A DNA stretch of 64,000 nucleotides from JAENVU01 sp046598395 (GTDB lineage Bacteria; Actinomycetota; Acidimicrobiia; IMCC26256; JAENVU01), in the NCBI GenBank assembly GCA_046598395.1, contig JBKJIQ010000009.1, positions 62,001 through 126,000 of the forward strand. The letters run 5' to 3'. Below are positions 15,981 through 26,104 of the stretch, in pieces. How positions within the stretch are numbered: the stretch's first letter is position 1; every line of letters begins with the position of its first letter. The notes beneath the pieces were generated by a model that ran no database searches, was not told the DNA's origin, and was given only the letters and a program-made list of their open reading frames with translations. Both the position numbers and the translations under genes were made by a program.

Positions 15981-16738
15981 AGAACGACATCTCCACGGTT
16001 GCGTGGAAAGAATTGAGCCAGCTGCGACCCGGTCATGGCGGACAACGTGGTTTGGCCGGAGCGGTCGCGCTGATGCTCATCGTGTCGGTGGCGATCCCCT
16101 TCTCCGCAGGCAGCGCCAAGTTCGGCGGCCTCGGGGTGATGGCCGTCGGCTTGATGATCGCCGCGATGTGGGTACTCACGTCGGTGCCGGATTCGTTCGC
16201 CGGCGAGCGCGACCACCGCACCCTGGAGACCCTGCTCGCCACTCGTCTCCCCGCCGACGCGATCCTGGCCGGCAAGATGCTCGCCACCGTCGTCACCGCC
16301 ACCGCGCTCGGCACCGTTTCCATCGTGCTCTCGGTGATAGCAAGCGACATGGGGACTGCCGTGCATGGCGACCCGGGCGATGCCATCTCCGTGCCCTGGC
16401 TCTACATGGGTGCGGGTGTGGTGCTGGCCATGCTGGCGGCCTTCGCCTTGACCAACGTCGGTATCCTCGTCGCGCTGCGCGCGTCTTCGGCGATGGTGGC
16501 CATGCGTGCCCTCGGCGTCGGACTCGCAGCTGTCGCGTTCGGCATCAGCTCCGGCATTCACGCCCTGCCCCATGGAGCATCAAGCGACCTCGCCGACGTC
16601 GCCGCCGACATCGGGTCCCTCAGCCCCTGGTTGCTCGCCGTCGGCGCTGCCCTCGTCTTCGTGCTACTGAATGCGGCGCTGTTCGCGCTGACCCGCGCCC
16701 GATTCACCCGCCCGAAGCTGGTTCGCCCCCACGGGTGA
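15977..16738 (+). CDS. ABC-2-type exporter, membrane subunit
   Basis: A 253-residue permease with six predicted helices. Short cytosolic N-terminus (WKELSQLRPG), then a first helix near residue 29. The loop SFAGERDHRTLETLLATRLPADAILAGK before the third helix is the coupling-helix motif of ABC-2 permeases that act on ATPase partners such as the upstream gene. Expected function is export of a lipid, drug or peptide; the substrate cannot be told. The gene overlaps the ATPase by four bases. Confidence 0.85.
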   Translation: MKNDISTVAWKELSQLRPGHGGQRGLAGAVALMLIVSVAIPFSAGSAKFGGLGVMAVGLMIAAMWVLTSVPDSFAGERDHRTLETLLATRLPADAILAGKMLATVVTATALGTVSIVLSVIASDMGTAVHGDPGDAISVPWLYMGAGVVLAMLAAFALTNVGILVALRASSAMVAMRALGVGLAAVAFGISSGIHALPHGASSDLADVAADIGSLSPWLLAVGAALVFVLLNAALFALTRARFTRPKLVRPHG

Positions 16739-16771
16739 GGTGGGCCGACCACGGTGGGGCCCGTCGCTCGA

Positions 16772-16978
16772 TCAGGCGGGGTCGGACTTGAAGAACGGGC
16801 TTCGGGGGCCGATGAGCAACGACAGCACGACGACCATGACCGCACCGATCGTCGCCGCGGTGCTAGCGACGTTGGTCACGATCAGCCCAAACATGGCGAC
16901 GGCCACGATCAGCAAGGCGATCATCGCCGTTCGGCGCCAGGGCGCCATGGCGGACAACGGTTGCGTAGATGACAGCAT
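16772..16978 (-). CDS. small two-helix membrane protein
   Basis: A 68-residue protein with two hydrophobic helices, TAMIALLIVAVAMFGLIVTN and a second from about residue 40 (IGAVMVVVLSLLIG), and a short cytosolic tail. The ATG at 16978 has GGAG about 7 bases upstream; a longer frame to 17035 lacks a good site. I do not recognise the family. It is convergent with the ABC permease, 33 bases away, and may be real but unrelated to it. The 194 bases to the dehydrogenase gene hold nothing else clear. Confidence 0.6.
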   Translation of the reverse strand: MLSSTQPLSAMAPWRRTAMIALLIVAVAMFGLIVTNVASTAATIGAVMVVVLSLLIGPRSPFFKSDPA

Positions 16979-17172
16979 GAGATGACTCCGGGCCGGTCGA
17001 TTGGGTGGGGAGGGCATCGGCAACCCGAGCACCAACCTTGACTGCCCGACGGTCAGCCCAGAAGAGCGTCACGCGTGGCGACCGCGAGCGAATCGGTCGA
17101 GCGGAACAATGCTCTCCAGCTCGAGGTTGCCGTCGACGTCGGCGTCGACGATCCGGGCAACCCTAGGCCCGG

Positions 17173-18396
17173 CTACGGGATGCGGATGCCGGAGATGCTG
17201 CGGGCGATCACGAGGCGCTGGATCTCGGAGGTGCCTTCGAAGATCGTGTAGATCTTGGAGTCGCGGTGCCACTTCTCTACCGGGTACTCACGGACGTAGC
17301 CGTAGCCGCCGAGGATCTGGATCGCCTGCTCGGTGACCCAGACCGCAACCTCGCCCGCCTTGAGCTTGCTCATCGAGCCTTCGCCGGCGGCGAACTCCTT
17401 GCCATTGCGCCCCATCCAACAGGCGCGATGCACGAGCAAACGCGCCGCGTCGATCTCCATCTTCATGTCCGCAAGCTTGAACGCGATCCCTTGGTTCTCG
17501 ATGATCGCCCTGCCGAAGGCCTTGCGCTCCTTCGCATAATCGAGTGAGTACTCGTAGGCCGCCCGAGCGATGCCCAGTGCCTGCGCGCCCACCAACGGAC
17601 GGCTCGACTCGAATGTGCTCATCGCCGCTTGAACTCGGCTGGACTGACCCTCACGGGCGCGCGCCATGCGGGCGTCGAGCTTCTCTTTTCCGCCGAGCAA
17701 ACAGCTGCCCGGTACCCGCACATCATCGAGCACGACCTCGGCCGTGTGGCTGGCGCGAATGCCCATCTTCTTGAACTTCTGACCCATCGACAGACCGGGT
17801 GTGAAGGGCGGAACGACGAAGCTCGCCTGGCCGCGACCTTTGAGCTCGGGGTCTACCGACGCGACCACGACGTGCACATTCGGGACCTTGTCGATACCGC
17901 CATTGGTGATCCAGGTCTTGGTGCCGTTGATGACCCACTCGTCCTTAACCTCGTCGTACACCGCACGCGTGCGCAGGTTGGAGACGTCGGACCCGGCGTC
18001 GGGCTCGGACACGGCGAACGCCGCAACGTGGATCTTCTCGGGCGTGCCGAAACACTGCGGCACCCACTCTGCGATCTGGTCGGGGGTGCCGCTCCCCATA
18101 ATCCCCGAGACGCCGAGCGTGGTGCCGAGGATTGCCAAACCGATACCTGCACAGCCCCAGGCCAGTTCTTCGCTGATGAGGGCGAAGGTGATGCCCGTGG
18201 GGTCGTTGAAGAACGAGGAGATCGCTTCCACCGAGTACAACCCGATGTTGGCCGCCTCTTGGATGATCTCCCACGGGGTCTCTTCGCGCTCGTCCCACTC
18301 CGGCGCGGCCGGTCGGATCACGTTCTCCGCGAAGTCGTGGACCCACTTCTGCATTTGCAGCTGGTCCTCGTTGAAATCGAGGCTGTACTCGGCCAT
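17173..18396 (-). CDS. acyl-CoA dehydrogenase, 407 aa; its 3' end is the attachment-site source
   Basis: A flavin enzyme that forms the alpha,beta-double bond in an acyl-CoA and passes electrons to ETF. The N-terminal helical domain has ELAWGCAGIGLAI; the middle beta domain has AVSEPDAGSDVSNLRT and TKTWITNGG, the FAD and substrate loops; the C-terminal helices end YGYVREYPVEKWHRD and TIFEGTSEIQR. The Glu of FEGTSEIQ is the usual catalytic base. The ATG at 18396 has GAGGAG upstream; a frame to 18432 adds 12 unlikely residues. The last ~25 codons recur in three decayed copies at 7.55, 13.34 and 14.71 kb. Confidence 0.93.
   Translation of the reverse strand: MAEYSLDFNEDQLQMQKWVHDFAENVIRPAAPEWDEREETPWEIIQEAANIGLYSVEAISSFFNDPTGITFALISEELAWGCAGIGLAILGTTLGVSGIMGSGTPDQIAEWVPQCFGTPEKIHVAAFAVSEPDAGSDVSNLRTRAVYDEVKDEWVINGTKTWITNGGIDKVPNVHVVVASVDPELKGRGQASFVVPPFTPGLSMGQKFKKMGIRASHTAEVVLDDVRVPGSCLLGGKEKLDARMARAREGQSSRVQAAMSTFESSRPLVGAQALGIARAAYEYSLDYAKERKAFGRAIIENQGIAFKLADMKMEIDAARLLVHRACWMGRNGKEFAAGEGSMSKLKAGEVAVWVTEQAIQILGGYGYVREYPVEKWHRDSKIYTIFEGTSEIQRLVIARSISGIRIP
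17194..17254. repeat. putative attB-like core inside the acyl-CoA dehydrogenase 3' end
   Basis: This 61-base stretch is the segment shared with repeats B, C and D; identity to D is about 58/61. It encodes the region of the catalytic Glu. In the gene copy it is followed on the plus strand by coding sequence, not by the GTAGGGATG-containing spacer. Confidence 0.75.
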
Positions 18397-18542
18397 GGTG
18401 GTTGGCTCCTCGTTCCGCCCGGACATGGTCACGGGCCCCGTAAGTTACCGATGAGTAACCCGATGGTAGCCGCGCCGGTTCGGACCTTGCGGCTCGGAGA
18501 TATTGGGAATGGATCCCAGCTCCACGCCTCGAAAGTGCGACC

Positions 18543-20138
<1,596 letters not shown>

Positions 20139-20221
20139 CCGGAGAACTCCTACAGCCCGCTCGTGCCGCGTCGGGCAACGTTTGCGGTGTCCTGCAACGG
20201 GTCGACACGTTTGCCGTCGCA

Positions 20222-20809
20222 TCACGCTTGTTCATCTGGCCCGCGCATTGTCCACTCAAGCGGCAGCGCAGCGAACCACTTCACATCGCAGCGACGGCCC
20301 TGCCACACGCCGTGTGAGCGCATCGTTCCCTCATAAACAAACCCCGCTCGGCGCGCCACCGCGACCGACGCTTCATTCTCCGCAACGATCGTCAAGAAGA
20401 CGCGAGCTGCGCCAAGTTCGAGCAACCAGCGCGTCAGTAGGATCGCCGCCCGAGTCGCGTAACCGCGTCCTCTCGCTCTTGCTTCGATCCAGTAACCGAA
20501 CTGCGCTACGTCCGATTTGGACCAGTCGTCGACGCCGCAGCAGCCGACCAAGTCGCCAGACCTCGCGTCCATGATTGCGAATGCAACGCCAGATGGTGTC
20601 TGAGTCGTAGCAAACGCCTGCCAGTTCAACGCGAATGCGTCGATGACGGCCTCCGCGTCCACGATTGAGAGCGGCGGAGCTGGGCGTCCTAGTCGGTCGA
20701 GGAAGCCGTTAAAGCGTCGGATCGCGGGGTCGGCGAATGCTTCCGCCATGAACCCGGCGTCATCTCTCGACCAAGGCCGGAGCGTGACCACATCGTCGGA
20801 AAGCGCCAC
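20222..20809 (-). CDS. GNAT-family N-acetyltransferase (RimJ/RimL-like)
   Basis: A 195-residue GNAT enzyme. It begins VVTLRPWSRDDAGFMAEAFADP, as in RimJ/RimL-type acetyltransferases. The acetyl-CoA loop is GYWIEARARGRGYATRA, and the late beta-strand has LTIVAENEASVAVARRAGF. Family members acetylate N-termini of ribosomal proteins or small molecules. It is convergent with the ABC-F gene, 83 bases apart. The substrate is unknown. Confidence 0.87.
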   Translation of the reverse strand: MALSDDVVTLRPWSRDDAGFMAEAFADPAIRRFNGFLDRLGRPAPPLSIVDAEAVIDAFALNWQAFATTQTPSGVAFAIMDARSGDLVGCCGVDDWSKSDVAQFGYWIEARARGRGYATRAAILLTRWLLELGAARVFLTIVAENEASVAVARRAGFVYEGTMRSHGVWQGRRCDVKWFAALPLEWTMRGPDEQA

Positions 20810-20883
20810 GACCGGAGTATTGCATCACCCAACGCCGGGTCGAATCAAGCGCCGACGAAAAGCAAACGTTGCCTAACGCGGCA

Positions 20884-21171
20884 CTAGTTCTTCTTCGTCG
20901 TCGTCGTGGTCGTCGGCGCAATCGTCGTGGTGGTCACCGGCGGCGCAGTCGTCGTGGTGGTGACCGGCGGCGCAGTCGTCGTGGTGGTGACCGGCGGCGC
21001 AGTCGTCGTGGTGGCTGGTGGCTTGGTTGTGGAGGTCGTCGAGCTGGTCGTCGATGTCGTGGTCGTTGGCGTGGTCTGCTTCGTCTCCGTCACCTTGCCA
21101 ATAGCGACGCCGACACCAGCGCCCGCGAGTAACAGAACGAACGCGATGCCCCACACTCCCGCCGGCCTCAT
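20884..21171 (-). CDS. small membrane-anchored Thr/Pro-rich protein
   Basis: A 95-residue protein: one helix (VWGIAFVLLLAGAGVGVAIG, residues 6-25) followed by about 60 residues almost entirely Thr, Pro, Ala and Val. The unit APPVTTTTT recurs three times and the chain ends KKN. The DNA repeats in 24-base units over about 20930-21020. Such Thr/Pro tails are typical of extended, often glycosylated, cell-wall-spanning stalks. The ATG overlaps the stop of the luciferase-like oxidoreductase gene (ATGA), so the two are coupled. Repeat number probably varies among strains. Confidence 0.65.
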   Translation of the reverse strand: MRPAGVWGIAFVLLLAGAGVGVAIGKVTETKQTTPTTTTSTTSSTTSTTKPPATTTTAPPVTTTTTAPPVTTTTTAPPVTTTTIAPTTTTTTKKN

Positions 21172-22154
21172 GCCGACGCCATGGCCATGAACGCGCGCAG
21201 CTCACGCTCGATGTCGGGCCCGCACGGCTGATACAGGACTTCGGTGGTTCCCGCCGCGGCGCTGGCGTCGAGCCGGGCGCGCAAGACAGCTGCCTCGCCG
21301 GTCCAGGTGAACGCAGTGAGACCATCGCCCGAGAGCAGCGGTCGGTCGCGTTCGGGCACGCTCACCAAATGACCCTCGTGCGTTGCGAGATGACGAAGAT
21401 GCGCGGGAATGCGCTCCAGCGCGGCCTTCCACTCGGGACCACCCGGCAAGCCGTCCACCGAGGCCGGATCACCCTCGTACATGCCGTGATACACCACCGT
21501 CAGTGCCGGGCCCGCGGCCAGCAGTGCGCGCTCCGAGCCCGGTGATTCACCGGGTTCCAACACGGTGCCGAACGCGAGCAATGCACACCAGGGGAACTCC
21601 GGATAGCTGCCGAAGATCGACATCACGCCGTCACCCAGTTCACGCGCCACCGCGAAGCCCTTCGGCCCGTTCGCGGCAACGAGAATCGGCACCGGCGCCA
21701 CATCGAGGTAACCCTCGGGCGGAATCAGCTTCACGACCGCGCCGTCGACCACCATGGCTTCGCCTTCGAGCAAGCCCTTCACCGTCGCGATATAGGTGCG
21801 GGTCGTTGCCCAACTCAGCGGGCGCTGACCAAACGTCATGCGCGCGGTGAATCCGGTGCCGATCGCAACCGCGAGCCGACCGGGCGCGAGCGCCGAGACG
21901 GTCGCGATCGCACTGGCTTGGGTGACGGGATGGCGGAGGTTGGGCACGAGCACTCCCGGACCGATGCCGATCCTCGACGTGTGTTCGGCGATCTGCGCGA
22001 GATGCACCCACACGTCTCCGTACAACGCGGGCGAGTCGTACAGCCACACGCGTTCGTAGCCAAGGGACTCCGCGAGTTGCGCGTGCGCAACCACATCGGG
22101 TCCCGGCGGGAACGCACACGAGATCTGCAGTGATTTCGCCTCGGTCATGCTCAT
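21168..22154 (-). CDS. LLM-class (F420-type) flavin-dependent oxidoreductase
   Basis: A 328-residue TIM-barrel enzyme of the luciferase-like monooxygenase class. Landmarks: HAQLAESLGYERVWLYDSPA near the N-terminus, RIGIGPGVLVPNLRHP, RLAVAIGTGFTARMTFGQRP, then PVPILVAANGPKGFAVARE. These match F420-dependent members rather than bacterial luciferases. The ATG at 22154 overlaps the nitrilase stop (ATGA), and its own stop overlaps the Thr-rich gene, making a three-gene unit. The substrate is not predictable. Confidence 0.87.
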   Translation of the reverse strand: MSMTEAKSLQISCAFPPGPDVVAHAQLAESLGYERVWLYDSPALYGDVWVHLAQIAEHTSRIGIGPGVLVPNLRHPVTQASAIATVSALAPGRLAVAIGTGFTARMTFGQRPLSWATTRTYIATVKGLLEGEAMVVDGAVVKLIPPEGYLDVAPVPILVAANGPKGFAVARELGDGVMSIFGSYPEFPWCALLAFGTVLEPGESPGSERALLAAGPALTVVYHGMYEGDPASVDGLPGGPEWKAALERIPAHLRHLATHEGHLVSVPERDRPLLSGDGLTAFTWTGEAAVLRARLDASAAAGTTEVLYQPCGPDIERELRAFMAMASA

Positions 22155-22969
22155 GCTCCAAAGAGTTCGGTTCGGCGATGATCGCCGCTCGGCAGCGTAG
22201 AACGGACGGTTCGTTGCGCATCCAGGTCGAGATCCGCGGCGATCCAACATTCCCGGTCTGGCGCCTGGGCCAACACGATGCCCCACGGATCGACGATCAA
22301 CGACCGTCCGTGCCAATGGAGCTTCTCCGTGCTGCTGCCTCGTTGGTTCGGCGCGATCACGAACACCTGGTTTTCGATCGCGCGCGCTCGGATGAGTGGC
22401 TCCCAGTGATCCTTGCCGGTAGCTGCGGTGAACGCGGAGGGCAGCACCACGGCGTTCGCACCGCGGTCGAGCACGGCGCGGAACAGTTCGGGAAACCGCA
22501 GGTCGTAACAAATGGCCATGCCGATCCGCAGCGGCCCGGCGTCGGCCACCACCACCTCATCACCCGCGGTGATGACGGCCGACTCGCGATGCACCGCGCC
22601 GGGAACGTCCACATCGAACAGGTGGATCTTGCGGTACGTGGCCACAATCGAACCGGTCGGGTCGATCAGACACGATGTGTTGTGAAGATGCTCGCGACCC
22701 CCCTGGGTGCTGCGTTCAACGATGCTGCCGGCAAGCAGCGTGATCTTCCGGTTTGCCGTTATCTCCTGCGCCCACGTGGTCGTGGGACCGTCGAGTGGCT
22801 CCGCGCCTTCACGGAGTTCCCGCGCACTCCCCCAGCGGTTGAACAGCTCGGGAAGGGCCACCAACTCGGCGCCTGCGTCCGCCGCCTCGACGACGAGCCG
22901 CTCGGCCGTCGCGAGATTTCGATCCTTGTTCGGCGTCGAGGTCATCTGCACCGCGGCCACACGCATCAC
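22151..22969 (-). CDS. nitrilase-superfamily carbon-nitrogen hydrolase
   Basis: A 272-residue enzyme with the Glu-Lys-Cys triad: E41 in LVALPELFNRWG, K114 in YRKIHLFDVDVPG and C154 in GMAICYDLRFPELFR. The motifs resemble the Nit/omega-amidase branch, which hydrolyses amides such as deaminated glutathione or alpha-ketoglutaramate. It is cytosolic. It is the first gene of the unit with the LLM oxidoreductase (ATGA overlap). The specific amide is inferred only to family level. Confidence 0.9.
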   Translation of the reverse strand: MMRVAAVQMTSTPNKDRNLATAERLVVEAADAGAELVALPELFNRWGSARELREGAEPLDGPTTTWAQEITANRKITLLAGSIVERSTQGGREHLHNTSCLIDPTGSIVATYRKIHLFDVDVPGAVHRESAVITAGDEVVVADAGPLRIGMAICYDLRFPELFRAVLDRGANAVVLPSAFTAATGKDHWEPLIRARAIENQVFVIAPNQRGSSTEKLHWHGRSLIVDPWGIVLAQAPDRECWIAADLDLDAQRTVRSTLPSGDHRRTELFGA

Positions 22970-23258
22970 GCGACCCTACCGGCGTCACCCGGCGACCTTT
23001 GTCCTCCAGCTATTGGTCACGCTGGTACGCAGCAATGCCGAGCTGAACGAGCTGCGCCATGTCGTGCAGGTCCAGAACGTCATAGGCAGTGCTGCGATGG
23101 CGAGCGGAATGCCCCAGCGACGCCATCCGGTGTGATTCCCTCGTTCATTGTCCGGATTCCCTCCGTGGAGGCGATATCCGCACAATGGACGTCCGGTCGC
23201 GCCGACGCGCGACGCAACCACACCACTCACGCATGCGTCCCATCACCCGACGTCGGGA
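22970..23258. other. intergenic stretch with a doubtful micro-ORF
   Basis: No supported gene. A 38-codon minus-strand frame at 23010-23126 starts MASLGHSARHRSTAYDVLD. It looks protein-like and faintly recalls the C-terminal box of tyrosine recombinases, but it has no ribosome site and is too short to call. Confidence 0.4.
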
Positions 23259-25619
23259 TCAGGCGGGTGGGGCGATACAGGGAAGTCCTGCGCAGGTGTC
23301 GACCAACACGCCGCCATTGCGGAGGAAGTCGGACTTCTGTTGTTGGGCGGCTACGGCCCGCCGCGGGTATTCGTGCGGGTCGGCGCCGAACTCCGGTTCA
23401 TGCGGCGCGAGGTTGCCCGTGGGCGGTGCGGGAGTCCCACTATCCCAGTAGACGATCGCCGAGCCGTTCCACGGTAGGAACGAGATCGGCGTGATCCCCC
23501 AGAACGGTGCGACGTCGGTGCTGCGGCCCGGCGCAAGACCGGGCAGCAAGATACGCGCGCCCACCGTGCGCGCCGCCACTTCGGCCGTCACGTTCGCAAC
23601 TTGATGGTCGCCGAACGCGAGGTCGAACAACACCTGATGGCGCGGTGTACCCGGGTACGGATTGTCGGTCATGTGTTGCGCATAGCCGTCGGCCTCGGAC
23701 CGGTCCCACAACATCTGGACCACGGAGAACCAGAGGATGCGATCGACTTCGTCGGGATACGCCGGGCGCAGGATCGACGCGTACAGATCGAAGTCGGAAC
23801 TGCGTTGCAACAGCGTTGAGTAGTTCATCCCCGGAACGCCGAGCACCGCCCGAGTGAAGTCGGTGGAAAGCGCGGTGAGCGCACCGCCGAGGATGCCGCC
23901 CTGGCTGTTGCCGTCATAGAACACCGAACCGTCGAACACGGCGGTGTTGCCCGCGCCAGCGCGGAACGCGGCGCTCGACGCGAACCCGCGCGGGTCCTTC
24001 ACCAGGCGCGCCAGGAACAGCTGGTTGAGGAATCCCTGTTGCGTGCGGTCGGCAACCTTCGGGAAGCTCGACAGCTCTTGCAGCGTGGCCGCCGCGATGC
24101 CGATGTCTTCATCGGCGAACCCGCTCCACTTCGTCGCGCAGTAGACGAAGCGATGCGTGTTCGCCATCGTGCGCACGTTGCCCGCGTTCACCTCGCCCTG
24201 ATCCCCGAGCAGACCGTGGCCGTAGATCGCGCCACGCCCGGGAAGCACCGGGTCGTTGCCATCCGCGGTCACTGACCGCGGAATATTGCAAATGAACTCC
24301 GCGGTGAAGTCACCGTTGCGCACTGGGAGCGCATCGATGCCGGCACCGGGCGCGTAGTTGAACGCGTTGCCGGGCGCGCCGTCGCCGGTGAGGTAGTTCG
24401 GAACGGTGAACGTCCCCGTGACGCGGCGGAAGATGCGATCATCCACATTGTTTTCCACGCTCGTCACTTGGAACGCCGGGGCGGCACCGTTGAGAGACGC
24501 GAAACCGTCGTCCCGAATGTGCAACATCCGACCCGCCAGGTTGTGCTCGCTGGCGACGGTGAAGTCCCACGCGAGCGTGAGGCTCGCCCGATCGACCCCG
24601 AAGCGCCCCAGTTCCGCGAACACGTGGTCGAAGTGCGGACGCCGGGCCTCGATCTCCGGCGTGAACGTGGGGACGGCATCGCGGTACAGCGAGAACCCAC
24701 GCTCGGCCTCGATCAGGGCGCCTGCACCGTCGCGCAGGCCGCGCATCGCGACGATGAACCGATGGCCCTCGGGCAGGTTCTTCGCCACGCGCACGATCAG
24801 CGACCGTTGGTCGACGGGATCAGCCTGACTGTCGAGTTCGGACCAGATCGGCCACTGCTCCCCCGTCGTTGCGTCGAGCAGCAGGATCGGTTGGTTGGGC
24901 TGGAGCGACGCACCGATATCGGTGATCGGTGCCGCTCCGGTTCGGCCGAGATCGAGGCCGGGCACGAACGTGGTGATCATCGCACCCGGGCTGAAACCGT
25001 CATTGCGATTCCACTCGGTGGGGTCGACCGGAACGTCGCTCGAGTTCCGCAACATCGACGCGGGATTGAAATGCACTCGCCGACCGGTTCCGCTCGACGC
25101 GTCGGCCACGGTGAAGAAGTCGTTCGGGAACGGCATCAGACACTTCTTCGCCGCGATCGGATCGCAGCGATCGGCCGTTGCGGTCTCGACGTTCGGCTCC
25201 CACGAGACGCTCGCGTATCCGCTCTCCCGACCGGTTCCATCGCGGCGGTCCGCGCGCGCTTTGAGCGTGACCAATCCGGGCGTGAGATCGGCAGCGTGCA
25301 GCTCGGCAGTGGCGCCCGTTGCATCGCGCGTGAGTCGGTTGCTGGGGAGACTGGTGGTGGCCGTCGGGTCCGGCCAGCCCGCGATCACCCACACCTTGAC
25401 GGTGGCGGGGTCGAGCGTGGCGTCGACCCGAACGTCGATCGGAATATCGCCCGAAGCGGGGGCCTGGGTTGCGTTCGTCGGTGACACGATGTGCACGCCC
25501 GACGGCTTGGCCGCGCCGTGACCCGGGAACCACTGGCCCGGCACCCGGCACGCGGTCAACCCCAGTGCACCGATCGCGATCAGCGCGACACTTCGCCGCC
25601 CAAACTTCTGATTCTTCAC
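23259..25619 (-). CDS. large exported lipoprotein hydrolase, 786 aa
   Basis: A lipoprotein (lipobox LGLTAC) with an N-terminal beta domain of about 130 residues (VHIVSPTNATQAP). A segment around CDPIAAKKCLMPFPNDFF follows, and the C-terminal half looks like an alpha/beta hydrolase. The nucleophile elbow is YDGNSQGGILGG, preceded by GAIYGHGLLGDQG. Candidate partners are an Asp near LFDLAFGDHQ and the His of that segment. It should sit on the outer membrane face and attack an extracellular polymer or ester. I do not recognise a named family. The only neighbours are an SRPBCC gene just upstream and an enoyl-CoA hydratase gene beyond it. Confidence 0.78.
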   Translation of the reverse strand: MKNQKFGRRSVALIAIGALGLTACRVPGQWFPGHGAAKPSGVHIVSPTNATQAPASGDIPIDVRVDATLDPATVKVWVIAGWPDPTATTSLPSNRLTRDATGATAELHAADLTPGLVTLKARADRRDGTGRESGYASVSWEPNVETATADRCDPIAAKKCLMPFPNDFFTVADASSGTGRRVHFNPASMLRNSSDVPVDPTEWNRNDGFSPGAMITTFVPGLDLGRTGAAPITDIGASLQPNQPILLLDATTGEQWPIWSELDSQADPVDQRSLIVRVAKNLPEGHRFIVAMRGLRDGAGALIEAERGFSLYRDAVPTFTPEIEARRPHFDHVFAELGRFGVDRASLTLAWDFTVASEHNLAGRMLHIRDDGFASLNGAAPAFQVTSVENNVDDRIFRRVTGTFTVPNYLTGDGAPGNAFNYAPGAGIDALPVRNGDFTAEFICNIPRSVTADGNDPVLPGRGAIYGHGLLGDQGEVNAGNVRTMANTHRFVYCATKWSGFADEDIGIAAATLQELSSFPKVADRTQQGFLNQLFLARLVKDPRGFASSAAFRAGAGNTAVFDGSVFYDGNSQGGILGGALTALSTDFTRAVLGVPGMNYSTLLQRSSDFDLYASILRPAYPDEVDRILWFSVVQMLWDRSEADGYAQHMTDNPYPGTPRHQVLFDLAFGDHQVANVTAEVAARTVGARILLPGLAPGRSTDVAPFWGITPISFLPWNGSAIVYWDSGTPAPPTGNLAPHEPEFGADPHEYPRRAVAAQQQKSDFLRNGGVLVDTCAGLPCIAPPA

Positions 25620-25655
25620 ATTTGCCTCCCCCGGCAGGTCCGGAAGCGTACCGGA

Positions 25656-26093
25656 TCAACCCGTGCGCTCGGCCTGGCGAACCAGGCGCTTCGAGATATC
25701 GGAGAGGACGAAGCGGAGGAAGGGTCGCATTATCAAACCGGTTCCACGGAACTTGTCGTCGAACTCGCTGTGCCAGGTGATTCGAGTCCCCACGCCGATC
25801 GCGGTGAGCGTGACATCGGATCGGTAGTTGCGGATCGGGAGTCCCTGCAACAGCACGTAGGCGAAATGGTGTGGTGGGTCGAAGACCACCACCTCTTCCC
25901 GGCTCGACCCACCATTGCGGCCGAACTTGCGGATCGCTCCGACCCCGTCGGGCTCCGGTGCACCCTCACGTTCGAGTTTGGTGCTCGTGAGCGCGGACCA
26001 CTCGCTCCACGACGACGCGTCGGCCAGCCAACGCCAGACCGCTTCGGGTGACACGGTCGTGTCCCGAACGATTTCGATGATGTTGTGACCCAT
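25656..26093 (-). CDS. SRPBCC-family (polyketide cyclase-like) protein
   Basis: A 145-residue START-like fold protein: VRDTTVSPEAVWRWLADASSW at the start, a VGAIRKFG strand, REEVVVFDPPHHFAYVLL and GTRITWHSEFD. The family binds hydrophobic ligands in a deep cavity; many are annotated polyketide cyclase/dehydrase without evidence. The start at 26093 leaves 11 bases after the enoyl-CoA hydratase stop; an alternative at 26120 would overlap that gene. Co-transcription with the hydratase suggests a ligand-binding role in acyl metabolism, which is inference. Confidence 0.82.
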   Translation of the reverse strand: MGHNIIEIVRDTTVSPEAVWRWLADASSWSEWSALTSTKLEREGAPEPDGVGAIRKFGRNGGSSREEVVVFDPPHHFAYVLLQGLPIRNYRSDVTLTAIGVGTRITWHSEFDDKFRGTGLIMRPFLRFVLSDISKRLVRQAERTG

Positions 26094-26104
26094 GGGTCTC
26101 GACG

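Noticed and set aside
20930..21020. Regular direct repeats that could suggest CRISPR
   Set aside because: They are tandem in-frame units coding Thr/Pro, with no spacers and no cas genes.
23010..23126. 38-codon minus-strand frame (MASLGHSARHR...) recalling the C-terminal box of tyrosine recombinases
   Set aside because: Too short, no ribosome site, and similarity limited to a few residues; it cannot be called an integrase remnant.
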